Part shown: positions 24,701 through 31,921 of the stretch, piece after piece
Numbering within the stretch: position 1 is the stretch's first letter
Layout of the letters: every line of letters begins with the position of its first letter
DNA from: Micromonospora sp. NBC_01699
GTDB lineage: Bacteria; Actinomycetota; Actinomycetes; Mycobacteriales; Micromonosporaceae
DNA length: 64,000 nucleotides
Direction of reading: 5' to 3'
Assembly: GCF_036250065.1 (NCBI RefSeq)
Contig: NZ_CP109199.1
Span: 4,340,001 to 4,404,000, forward strand
Notes under the pieces: model-generated
What the model was told of the DNA's origin: nothing
The model's database searches: none
The model's input: the letters and a program-made list of their open reading frames with translations, nothing else
Program-made: the position numbers and the translations under genes

Positions 24701-26556
24701 GATCCAGCGCGGCGGCCGAACTCGCGGCCCTGTTGCAGGACACGGCACGGGACGCGGTGAGCGTGCTGGACGCCGCCGGGCCGGCGCTGCGACCGCCGCC
24801 GCCGGTCGCGCGGCCGGTGACCGCCGCGCCGCCCCCGGTCACCCCGCCCGCCGCGCCCAACGGAAGCGGCACGCCCAACGGAAGCGGCACGCCCAACGGG
24901 AACGGCACGCCCAACGGGAACGGCACGCCCAACGGGAACGGCACGGCGAACGGGAACGGCACGGCGAACGGGAACGGCGGTGCCGGCGACGCCGGTGCGG
25001 TCCACCGGTTCACGATCCGGGTCTCCGTCGAGACGATGCCCTACCTGCGGGACCACTGCTTCTTCGTCCAGCCGCCGGACTGGCCGAACGTGGAGGACCG
25101 GTGGCCGGTGGTGCCGGCGACCACCCTGGTCCAGCACATGGTCGACGCGGCGGAGCGGGCCGTACCCGACCTGCGGGCGGTGGCCGTACGGGACGCGCGG
25201 TTCAACCGTTGGCTGATCGCCGAGCCGGGGCAGGATGTCGAGGTCACGGTGAAGCCGTCCGGCCCCGGCCGGGTCTCGGTCACCTTCGGACCGTACGCCC
25301 GGTCGACGGTGGAACTCGCCGCCGACTATCCGACGGACCCGCCCGAGGTCTGGCGACACGATCCGGCCACCGAGCAGCCGCCCCGGATCAGCGCCGAGGA
25401 GATGTACGCGGAGCGGCTGATGTTCCACGGGCCGCAGTTCCAGGGGGTCACCGCCGTACACGCTCTCGGGGAGATGCACGTACGGGGAGTGGTGACCGCT
25501 CCCGTACCGCCCGGTGCGCTGCTGGACAACGCGCTGCAACTGATCGGCAACTGGCTCATCACCACCCAGCCGTTCCGTACCGTGGCGCTGCCGGTCGGCC
25601 TGGGCCACGTCCGGTACTTCGGTCCCCCGCCGGAGCCCGGCACGGCGTTCGAGTGTGTCGCCCGGGTTCGTACGATCGACGACGGCCAACTCGTCGCGGA
25701 CACCCAACTGGTGCACGGCGACCGGGTGTGGGCGCAGATCGACGGCGCGGTCGACCGGCGCTTCGACAGCCACCCACAGGCCAGGCCGGCGGAGCGGTTC
25801 CCCGAGCGGCATTCGATGTCGCTGATCCAGCCGGAGGGCTGGACGATGGTCTTCGACTGCTGGACCGACCTGGTCACCCAGGGCATGGCCGCCCGCGGCA
25901 TCCTCGGCTCCGGCGCGTACGCGGATTACGAACGGCAGCCGGCCAAGGCCCGCAAACAGTGGCTGCTGGGCCGGATCGCGGTGAAGGACGCCGTCCGGTT
26001 CCGGTTGTGGGAGGACGGGCACCGCGACATCTACCCGATCGAGCTGACGGTCGGCAACGATCCGGACGGGCGACCCCGGGTGTCCGGGCGTCCGGGTCGT
26101 GACCTGCGCGACTGCGACGTGTCGCTGGCGCACTGCGCCGAGCTCGGGGTCGCCATCGCCAAGCCCCGCGATCCGGCGGCGCCGGCCGGCGTACCGGGCG
26201 TCGGCATCGACGCCGCCGAGATCGCCGACCATCCGGAGAGCACCCTGCGCTTCGCCCTGACCGACGCGGAGATCGCCCTGTTGGACTCGCTCGGCGGCGA
26301 CGCCGAGGACCGACGCCGGTGGTTCACCCGCTTCTGGGCCGCCAAGGAGGCGGTCGGCAAGGCGGAGGGGACCGGCCTCGACGGGCGGCCCCGCCGGCTC
26401 ACCGTGACCAGCGCCGACGACGCCGTGCTGGCGGTGCACGTCGACGGTCGCGGCTACCGGGTGGAGCACCGGGAGGTCGGCAACCCGGAGGACCTTCCGC
26501 CCCGGCGGTACGTCGTGGCCTGGACCTGGGGCCCACAGACCGACGCCCGGCACTGA
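21751..26556 (+). CDS. Megasynthase: KS-AT-DH-phosphopantetheinyl transferase
   Basis: A 1601-residue protein. The ketosynthase (1-~460) has Cys214, His352 and His392, so it is a condensing enzyme and not a chain-length factor. An acyltransferase (~590-880) keeps Ser659 in GHSIGE, but its N-terminal motif reads FPGLEAE instead of the usual FPGQGSQ. A Pro/Ala region and an NG-rich repeat linker lead to a hotdog dehydratase (~1085-1390) with His1102 and Asp1259 (LLDNALQ). The C-terminus (~1480-1601) is an Sfp/AcpS-type transferase with GID at 1485-1487 and 'FWAAKEAVGKAEG' (Lys1532, Glu1533), which can prime the ACPs in cis. The ATG lies 103 bp after the first synthase. Confidence 0.88.
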   Translation: MNTSTDRRDPVAIVGMATVMPGAGNLESYWRNLVDGFDAITDVPAHRWDDEFYDPEQAHRPDRMYCRRGGFVDEFANFEPLRFGIMPTSVPEIEPDQLIALDVAAAAIEDAGGADRLPGGDRVGVILGRGGILSPAQARYAQRVRMSSQVIQVLRELIPELDQSRLDLVREKFDERLGPYQPEGTIGLVPNLAASRVANRLNLRGPAYTLDAACASSLIAVDQAITELTSGRLDAVLAGGVHHVHDISFWSVFSQLRALSRRGESRPFHRESDGLLIGEGTGVVVLKRFSDAVRDGDRVYAVIRGSGMSSDGRSASMFNPASSGQVLAIRRAWEAAGLDPTAPDALGLLEAHGTGTPTGDAAELVSVAEVFGPHSGAGARPVIGSVKSMIGHTMPAAGIAGLIKATLAIHRGVLPPTLHCDDPRAEMAATRFAPIATARPWEGDGPRRAGVNAFGFGGINAHVIVEQAPEPGGVRGRRTGGQPATSAPAVRPTGSTVEVAEPDQVLWLAATDPVELAGLLSRDDHEVRALGTERARSNRPATGAERCRIGIVAPTDKLLAVARKTVARGQAWRGGRDIWFSPEPLLAAGTGRLAFVFPGLEAEFSPRTEDIAAHFGLPDRQWSATDLGRHGAGLIEVGTLLDESLRRIGVVPDTVAGHSIGEWTAAATSGQISTAAMDEFLEMFDADSVEVSGYVFAAVGAGAERVTPMLGDFPGVVLSHDNAPAQSVVNGPESQVDRLVEALRTENVLCQKLPFRSAFHTPVFAEGLQSIGAALRRWEVHPPRIPVWSATLAAPFPADEAEVNALFVRHMMEPVWFRQTVAAMYDAGVRVFLQLGAGQLASLISDNLRGRDHLAMPVNVKHRSGLDQLRRVATALWVEGGSPNLAALDPPRPKAPAKPVRRGPSIPLDLGGPLVRLGAGAAGLLGVSVHDGQPDRLPAVVPATGADVARTVDATAPATRQPEPAGAGGNPAAALAALHRLAGRSSAAAELAALLQDTARDAVSVLDAAGPALRPPPPVARPVTAAPPPVTPPAAPNGSGTPNGSGTPNGNGTPNGNGTPNGNGTANGNGTANGNGGAGDAGAVHRFTIRVSVETMPYLRDHCFFVQPPDWPNVEDRWPVVPATTLVQHMVDAAERAVPDLRAVAVRDARFNRWLIAEPGQDVEVTVKPSGPGRVSVTFGPYARSTVELAADYPTDPPEVWRHDPATEQPPRISAEEMYAERLMFHGPQFQGVTAVHALGEMHVRGVVTAPVPPGALLDNALQLIGNWLITTQPFRTVALPVGLGHVRYFGPPPEPGTAFECVARVRTIDDGQLVADTQLVHGDRVWAQIDGAVDRRFDSHPQARPAERFPERHSMSLIQPEGWTMVFDCWTDLVTQGMAARGILGSGAYADYERQPAKARKQWLLGRIAVKDAVRFRLWEDGHRDIYPIELTVGNDPDGRPRVSGRPGRDLRDCDVSLAHCAELGVAIAKPRDPAAPAGVPGVGIDAAEIADHPESTLRFALTDAEIALLDSLGGDAEDRRRWFTRFWAAKEAVGKAEGTGLDGRPRRLTVTSADDAVLAVHVDGRGYRVEHREVGNPEDLPPRRYVVAWTWGPQTDARH
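24856..24981 (+). repeat. Seven 18-bp tandem repeats encoding a (P/A)NG(S/N)G(T/G) linker
   Basis: Seven in-frame 18-bp units encode hexapeptides PNGSGT (2), PNGNGT (3), ANGNGT and ANGNGG between the AT and DH regions of the second synthase. It should form a flexible linker. Units 3-5 are identical at the DNA level, so length variation between strains is likely. Confidence 0.95.
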
Positions 26557-26606
26557 TCAACCGTGTGACCGGCACCCATTCCCGAACATCCGAAGGAGTA
26601 CGCCCC

Positions 26607-26954
26607 ATGGCCGCCTCGACCGCCGACATCCTCGCCGAACTCACGGAGATCATCCACGCGGTTCTCGGGGATTTCGCCACCGACACCCCGATCACCCCGG
26701 ACACCACCTTCCGCGACGAGCTCGGGATGGAGAGCATCGACGTCGTCTCGCTCGCCGGGCGGTTGCAGGCCCGGTACGGCAACACCGTCAACTTCGCGCA
26801 CTTCGTCGCCCGGCTGGACCTGGAGACCGTGGGCGACCTACGGGTCGGGCAGCTGGTCGAGCACATCACCCGCTCCCTCGACCCGGCCGGTGCCACCGGG
26901 GACACCCAGGCCGGTGCCGGCACGCCCGCCGTCGTCGGGGTGGTCGGCTCGTGA
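26607..26954 (+). CDS. Discrete acyl carrier protein
   Basis: A 115-residue protein with a typical ACP core: acidic helices, 'DELGMESIDVVSLAGRLQ' around the phosphopantetheine serine (~residue 45), and a flexible Gly/Thr/Ala-rich tail after ~90. The LGMES motif differs from the SIDSIKR motif of the synthase's own ACPs, so it is not a third copy of those; it may load a starter, carry an extender or pass the finished chain to the sulfotransferase or hydrolase. AAGGAG at 26593-26598 sets the ATG at 26607. Its stop overlaps the next start (GTGA). Confidence 0.9.
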   Translation: MAASTADILAELTEIIHAVLGDFATDTPITPDTTFRDELGMESIDVVSLAGRLQARYGNTVNFAHFVARLDLETVGDLRVGQLVEHITRSLDPAGATGDTQAGAGTPAVVGVVGS

Positions 26955-27790
26955 CGATGATCCGGGCCAACGGGATCGGGATGCACGTCGAACAGCTCGA
27001 TCCACCGGCCGACGAGCGGGACGAGGTCGCCACCGGCGACGGACCGGCCACCCTGGTGATGATCCACGGGATGGCCTCCGACACCCTGGCGAGCTGGTAC
27101 TTCACGCTGGCCAAGCCGCTGGCCGACGCCGGACTGCGGGTGCTGATGTACGACCTGCGCGGCCATGGCCACAGCGAACGCCCGCCCACCGGCTACACCC
27201 TGGACGACTTCGTCGACGACCTGGCGGCGATGCTGACCGAACTCGACGTCACCGGTCCGGTGCATCTGCTCGGCAACTCGTTCGGCGGCACCATCGCCTT
27301 CGGCTACGCGGCCCGCCACCCGGACCGGGTCGCCTCGATCGCGACAATCGAGTCCTCGCCGCCGACCAGGGCGTGGATGGACCGGATCGCACGTCGGCTG
27401 GACCGGGCCGTCGACCTGCTGCCCCGACCGGAGGCGCTGGAGCGGATCACCGCCGGGCGGGGCGAGCGGGTGGCGCGTCGGGCGCGGGCGACCGGCGAGA
27501 TGCTGCTGACGACAACGCTGGCCCGGGACCTTCCGGCCAGCGCGCTGCCCTCCGCCGGCCGGATCAGCGCGATCGGCGTACCGGTGCTCTGCCTGTACGG
27601 CGCGGACTCGGCGGTGGTCGAGCTGGCCCCGGCCGTGGTCCGGTTGCTGCCGCAGGCGCGGACCGTCGCCCTACCCGGCGAGAAGCACACGGTCCTGATC
27701 GACCGGCCGGAGGCGGTACACCGGCTCGTCCTCGCCTGGCTCCGCGAGGAGTGTTCCGTCGCGGTGGCCGAGGCCGCCGCCACCCCGTGA
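26951..27790 (+). CDS. Alpha/beta hydrolase, probable chain-release thioesterase or esterase
   Basis: A 279-residue alpha/beta-hydrolase: oxyanion-hole 'VMIHGMASD' (~37), 'YDLRGHGHSERP' (~68), nucleophile elbow 'LLGNSFGGTIAFG' (Ser ~107) and late 'LPGEKHTVLID' carrying the catalytic His. The start GTG overlaps the ACP stop by 4 bp, so the two are translated together. In this setting it likely releases or transfers the chain from an ACP; a proofreading thioesterase is an alternative. No signal peptide, so it is cytoplasmic. Confidence 0.85.
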   Translation: MTMIRANGIGMHVEQLDPPADERDEVATGDGPATLVMIHGMASDTLASWYFTLAKPLADAGLRVLMYDLRGHGHSERPPTGYTLDDFVDDLAAMLTELDVTGPVHLLGNSFGGTIAFGYAARHPDRVASIATIESSPPTRAWMDRIARRLDRAVDLLPRPEALERITAGRGERVARRARATGEMLLTTTLARDLPASALPSAGRISAIGVPVLCLYGADSAVVELAPAVVRLLPQARTVALPGEKHTVLIDRPEAVHRLVLAWLREECSVAVAEAAATP

Positions 27791-27816
27791 CAACCCATCG
27801 TGCAGGAGGTCTTCGG

Positions 27817-28779
27817 ATGGACACCCCGATCGCCGGCAGGTCGATCATCATCAGCAACGGCCGGTGCGGTTCGACGCTGCTCTCCGACCTGATAGCGGAG
27901 CAGCCCGGAACGCTGTCGGCGCAGGAGTTCTTCATGTCCGTCGCGCCCTGGGCGCGCAGCTCCGAAGTGCTCGACGGTGCGGCGTACTGGGCGGTGCTGA
28001 GCAGTCCGAAGGCGGAACTCGCGACGCTGTTCCGGATCGGACTGCCGCCGAAGGAGGTGCGTTATCCCCCGACCGGCCGGTGGGCGGACCGGATGACCGA
28101 GCTGCCGCGAATCCTCGCCATCACCCTGTCGAAGCTCACCGACGACCCGGACGCCCTGTTCGACCGGCTCGCCGTACGGGTGCCGGACTTCCCGACCCAG
28201 TCGGTCGGCGACCACCACCGGATGTTCCTCGACCTGCTGGCCGAGGTGACCGGCAAGCAGCGCTGGGTGGAGCGGTCCGGCGGTTCCAGCCACGTCGCGC
28301 CGTACCTGTTGCGGGCGTTTCCCGAGGCGAAGGTGGTGTACCTGACCCGCGACCGGGAGGCGACGGCGCGGTCGATGAGCAACCACTCGTCGTTCCAGTT
28401 GATCCAGCTCCGGGTGGAGTTCCTCGGCCGGTGCGGGCTGGATCCGTTCCGGATCGAGCCCGGCCAGTCGGTGCCGGCGGAGTTGGAACGGTACCTGCCG
28501 GACCGGCTCACCGCCGACCTGCTCCGGGAGCGGGGGCAGGACCTGCGCCGCTACCTCGGCCTCAGCGCGTTCCTGACCAGCCAGGCCGAGCAGGCGCTCA
28601 CCGACCTACCGCCGCGTCACCTGCACCGGATGAGCTACGAGGAACTGGTCGTCGATCCGGTCGAACAGCTCGGGCGGCTGGGCCGGTTCCTGGAGTTCGA
28701 GGACTGGGCGGACTGGGCGCGCCGGGTCGCCGGCCGGGTGGTCGCGCCCGCCCGGTCCCGCGAGGTCGCCGCGGCCTGA
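27817..28779 (+). CDS. PAPS-dependent sulfotransferase
   Basis: A 320-residue sulfotransferase. The 5'-phosphosulfate loop is 'ISNGRCGSTLLSDLI' (residues ~10-24), with the Arg-Cys/Gly-Ser-Thr pattern seen in Stf-type enzymes, and the 3'-phosphate-binding segment is 'VVYLTRDREATARSMS' (~172-187). It would move sulfate from PAPS to an alcohol of the lipid or polyketide, releasing PAP. ATG at 27817 has AGGAGG at 27804-27809. It is the last gene of the synthase operon, 26 bp after the hydrolase. Carrier-bound or free acceptor cannot be distinguished. Confidence 0.85.
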   Translation: MDTPIAGRSIIISNGRCGSTLLSDLIAEQPGTLSAQEFFMSVAPWARSSEVLDGAAYWAVLSSPKAELATLFRIGLPPKEVRYPPTGRWADRMTELPRILAITLSKLTDDPDALFDRLAVRVPDFPTQSVGDHHRMFLDLLAEVTGKQRWVERSGGSSHVAPYLLRAFPEAKVVYLTRDREATARSMSNHSSFQLIQLRVEFLGRCGLDPFRIEPGQSVPAELERYLPDRLTADLLRERGQDLRRYLGLSAFLTSQAEQALTDLPPRHLHRMSYEELVVDPVEQLGRLGRFLEFEDWADWARRVAGRVVAPARSREVAAA

Positions 28780-28787
28780 CCGCACGC

Positions 28788-28807
28788 CCCGCCCCGATCG
28801 GGGCGGG
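28788..28807. terminator. 20-bp perfect palindrome after sulfotransferase
   Basis: CCCGCCCCGAT and its complement form a perfect 20-bp GC-rich palindrome just 9 bp after the stop codon. It is loopless as drawn, so a hairpin would open the central bases. It probably ends the synthase operon, although no U-tract follows (usual in actinomycetes). Confidence 0.55.
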
Positions 28808-28896
28808 TTGCACCGGCGAAGTGCTTCGGTTCCGGCGGCAAACGACGCCGGGACCGTCGAACGCTGACGAATCCGTTCGAACGAGAGGAACGATTG

Positions 28897-30723
28897 GTGA
28901 AACCATTCCGGATGTCGGGCCGGCGACCGCTCGCCGCGGCCGCCGTACTGGGACTGCTGTACGTGCTGGCGGCACCGTCGTCGGTCACCGCCGCGCCGAC
29001 GGACACGGACGCGCGGGGGTCGGCCGGACACCCGCCGACGTACGAGCGCAAGCTGCTCGGGAAGGGCACCCCGGACGAGTGCTTCGCCGGTGTCGGGCTG
29101 GCCTATCCGACCGGTCCCCCGTGCGCGACCGGCCAGCCGAAGGTGAACCAGTCGTACCTGTGGGGCATGACCCAGACCGAGCAGAGCCTCTGGTTCGGCA
29201 CCGGAGCGAACGTCAACTGCCTGACCAGCGGGCGCAACCTGCGCAACACGACGCCGAACCTGAACGACGACTGGGTGTGCGAGTACGGCGAGAGCCAGAT
29301 CGTGAAGCGCAACCCGACCCTGCCGGCCACCCTCGGCGACCACCGTCCGCCCCGGTTGTACACCTACGACAAGCGGGCCAAGCGGTTGACGGAAAAGACC
29401 GACCTGATCAAGAACGCCTCCACCACCGACGCCAACCGGCTGGCCTCGACCGCCGGGATCCGGGCCGCCGGCACCCATCAGGGGGTGGCGTTCCTCGGCG
29501 GGCCGGCGCTGGGCGAGAGCATCAACCTGTTCGCCTTCGACACCCACACCGGCGGCTTCCTCGGCTCGGTCAACCTGCCGGCGTACGGCAACATCCGTCA
29601 CTTCGTGGTGGCCGACGGGGCGCTCTACGCGGGTGTCGGGGTGGGCGCGAACGGCGGCAACCGGGGCCACGTGCTGCGCTGGACCGGTAGTAAGAGCAAC
29701 CCGTTCAGTTTCGTCGAGGTCGCGAACCTGCCGGCCCAGGCGGCGGACCTGACCGTGCACGACGGACGGATCTTCGTGACGACCTGGACGGGTTCCGGCG
29801 ACGACGCCCTCGCCGCCGCCGTTCCGGGCAGCACCGACGAGCCGCTGCCCGGCGTCGCCGGGGTGTGGATGAGCCCGAAGCTGTCGCAGGGGGAACGCGG
29901 CCTCACCCCGGCCGACGCGAACGGCTGGACCCAGGTCTGGACGGTGGACCAGTACGAGCCGGACCCGACCATCGCCCGCACCTACGCCCTCGGTGGGCTG
30001 GCCTCGTTCAACGGCTACCTCTACTGGGGCACGATGCACGTACCGATGAAGGCGACCACCGTACACATCGCGACCTTTCCGCCGGCGAACGAGGCCGCGC
30101 TGCGCGCCTCGGTGCGCGGCACCCAGCGGGCGATCAGCATCTTCCGGGGGAAGAGCTTCGGCGACCGCCACCAGCGGGTGGACCTGCTGTACGGGGCACC
30201 GCAGCTGCCCGCGTACGACCCGGCCGGGAACGGCGGCGCGGGCGCCTGGGCTCCGGTCCCGACCGGTTACACCCCGCTCTACGGCCCGTCCGGCATGGGT
30301 AATCCGTACAACAACTACACCTGGAAGATGGCGGTGGCGGGCGGGAAACTGTACGTCGGCACCATGGACTGGAGTTACATCTCCAAGGACCTGGGTCAGG
30401 AGACGGCGAGCCGGTTGGGGGTCAGCGGCCCGGCGGCGGCGGAGTTCGGTGACGCCTCGGTGCTGGCCGACGATCCGCCGCCGCCCCCGGCCCCGGTGTA
30501 CGGCGGCGACCTGTTCGTCTTCGACTCGACCAGCAAGCCGGCCCGGGTGGTGGACGACAGCGGGCTCGGCAACTATCTGAACTACGGGATCCGCAACATG
30601 GTCGCCGACGGGACGACCCTGTACCTGGGCATGGCGAATCCGATGAACCTGCGTACGGACCCGGACGACGACGTTCCCGAGGGTGGTTGGGAACTGATCC
30701 GGCTGAGCATGCAGCGCTGTTGA
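28897..30723 (+). CDS. Large secreted protein of unknown function in the lipid locus
   Basis: A 608-residue protein. I chose GTG at 28897 (GAGAGG eight bases upstream) over TTG at 28894. A signal peptide is clear: KPFRMSGRRP, a hydrophobic core, then 'SSVTAAP'. The mature protein has recurring 'YVG/YAG...G' and 'LxVGTMDW' strand motifs suggestive of a beta-propeller, and a few cysteines (e.g. 'DECFAG', 'PPCATG'). I do not recognise a named family. Its position between the synthase operon and the export/sulfur operon suggests a surface role, but there is a hairpin on each side, so it may be transcribed alone. Confidence 0.75.
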   Translation: MKPFRMSGRRPLAAAAVLGLLYVLAAPSSVTAAPTDTDARGSAGHPPTYERKLLGKGTPDECFAGVGLAYPTGPPCATGQPKVNQSYLWGMTQTEQSLWFGTGANVNCLTSGRNLRNTTPNLNDDWVCEYGESQIVKRNPTLPATLGDHRPPRLYTYDKRAKRLTEKTDLIKNASTTDANRLASTAGIRAAGTHQGVAFLGGPALGESINLFAFDTHTGGFLGSVNLPAYGNIRHFVVADGALYAGVGVGANGGNRGHVLRWTGSKSNPFSFVEVANLPAQAADLTVHDGRIFVTTWTGSGDDALAAAVPGSTDEPLPGVAGVWMSPKLSQGERGLTPADANGWTQVWTVDQYEPDPTIARTYALGGLASFNGYLYWGTMHVPMKATTVHIATFPPANEAALRASVRGTQRAISIFRGKSFGDRHQRVDLLYGAPQLPAYDPAGNGGAGAWAPVPTGYTPLYGPSGMGNPYNNYTWKMAVAGGKLYVGTMDWSYISKDLGQETASRLGVSGPAAAEFGDASVLADDPPPPPAPVYGGDLFVFDSTSKPARVVDDSGLGNYLNYGIRNMVADGTTLYLGMANPMNLRTDPDDDVPEGGWELIRLSMQRC

Positions 30724-30729
30724 TCGGTC

Positions 30730-30767
30730 GGCCCCGCTCGGCATCGTCAGCGGGCACGGGCGGGGCC
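30730..30767. terminator. GC-rich hairpin after secreted protein gene
   Basis: GGCCCCGC at 30730-30737 pairs with GCGGGGCC at 30760-30767, and the stem extends by two further pairs, one of them G-U. It sits 6 bp after the stop codon and separates this gene from the downstream operon. Confidence 0.5.
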
Positions 30768-30835
30768 ACCTCGCGGATACACCGACCAGCGCTCGTCCTT
30801 ACCTTCCCCGAACATCATCATGCCATGGTGCGAAT

Positions 30836-31873
30836 ATGACTGAAATCAGTAGATCTTGGACAGGTTGGGTGGGCCGGCTCGACCGGTGCGGCCGTACCCC
30901 GTGGCAACGTCCGCTCGCGGTCCTGCCGCTCGTCGCGGTGCTCGCCCTGACGGCCGGTTGCGGACTGTTCCGGGACACCCCGCAGCGGCCCGAGGCCGGT
31001 GCGGTGGCGACCGCGCCGGCCGGCACGTCGACCCACACCGTCGTGGTCGACGGGCAGGACCGCGACTTCCGGCTCTACCAGCCGGCGAACCTCGCCCGGT
31101 CGACCCCGGTGCCGCTCGTGGTCATGCTGCACGGCGCGCTCGGTACGGGCAGCCAGGCCGAAACCTCGTACGGCTGGAACGCCGAGGCGGACCGGGAGGG
31201 CTTCGTCGTCGCCTACCCGGACGGGCTCAGCCGCACCTGGGCGGTGGCACCGGACTGCTGCGGTCCACCGGCCCGTGACGGGGTGGACGACGTCGCCTTC
31301 ATCCGGCAACTGGTCGACACCGTGGCCGACCGGCTCCCGGTCGACCGCGACCGGGTCTACGCCACCGGGATCTCCAACGGCGGAATGCTCGCCTACCGCC
31401 TGGCCTGCGACACGAACCTGTTCGCCGCGATCGGGCCGGTGGCGGCGACCCAGCTCGGCCCGTGCCCGTCACCCGCACCGACCTCGGTGATCCACATCCA
31501 CGGTACGGCGGACCGGACCGTGCCGTACGCCGGCGGACCGGGCCGACGGGACAACGGCGGAACCGGCCGCAACCCCGTCCGGATGGACGGTCCGGCAACA
31601 CCCGAACTGCTCGCACGGTGGCGCACGATCGGCGGCTGCGACGCGCCGGTGACCACCACCTCGGGCCCGGTCACCACCTCGGCCGCCGGTTGCCCCGATG
31701 GGCGGGCGGTCGAGCTGATCACCGTCGCCGACGCCGGCCACCAGTGGCCCGGTGCCGCCGGCCCCGCGCCCGAGGCACGACGCCTGCTCGACCTGGATCC
31801 GCCCGCGACCGCGCCGAACGCCACCGACACCATCTGGCGCTTCTTCGAGGCACACCACCGCACCGGCGGCTGA
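30836..31873 (+). CDS. LpqC-like esterase lipoprotein (PHB depolymerase family)
   Basis: A 345-residue protein. Basic N-terminus, hydrophobic stretch and lipobox 'LTAGC' (~residues 38-42) mark a lipoprotein. The mature part is an esterase of the PHB-depolymerase/feruloyl-esterase class: 'VVMLHGALGTG' (oxyanion region), 'GISNGGMLAYRLACD' with the nucleophile Ser, 'IHGTADRTVPY' with the acid and 'ADAGHQWPG' with the His. It would act outside the membrane. It opens the operon that includes the ABC exporter and sulfate-activation genes (48-bp gap), so it may process or attach an exported ester lipid; this role is inferred. Confidence 0.82.
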   Translation: MTEISRSWTGWVGRLDRCGRTPWQRPLAVLPLVAVLALTAGCGLFRDTPQRPEAGAVATAPAGTSTHTVVVDGQDRDFRLYQPANLARSTPVPLVVMLHGALGTGSQAETSYGWNAEADREGFVVAYPDGLSRTWAVAPDCCGPPARDGVDDVAFIRQLVDTVADRLPVDRDRVYATGISNGGMLAYRLACDTNLFAAIGPVAATQLGPCPSPAPTSVIHIHGTADRTVPYAGGPGRRDNGGTGRNPVRMDGPATPELLARWRTIGGCDAPVTTTSGPVTTSAAGCPDGRAVELITVADAGHQWPGAAGPAPEARRLLDLDPPATAPNATDTIWRFFEAHHRTGG

Positions 31874-31921
31874 GCTACACCGGCACCCACCCACCCGACA
31901 ACCCAGGACAGGGAGCAGCAG

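Noticed and set aside
24856-24981. CRISPR-like array
   Set aside because: The repeats are contiguous, in frame and coding, with no spacers; the 27-bp repeats at 8951-9031 were rejected likewise.
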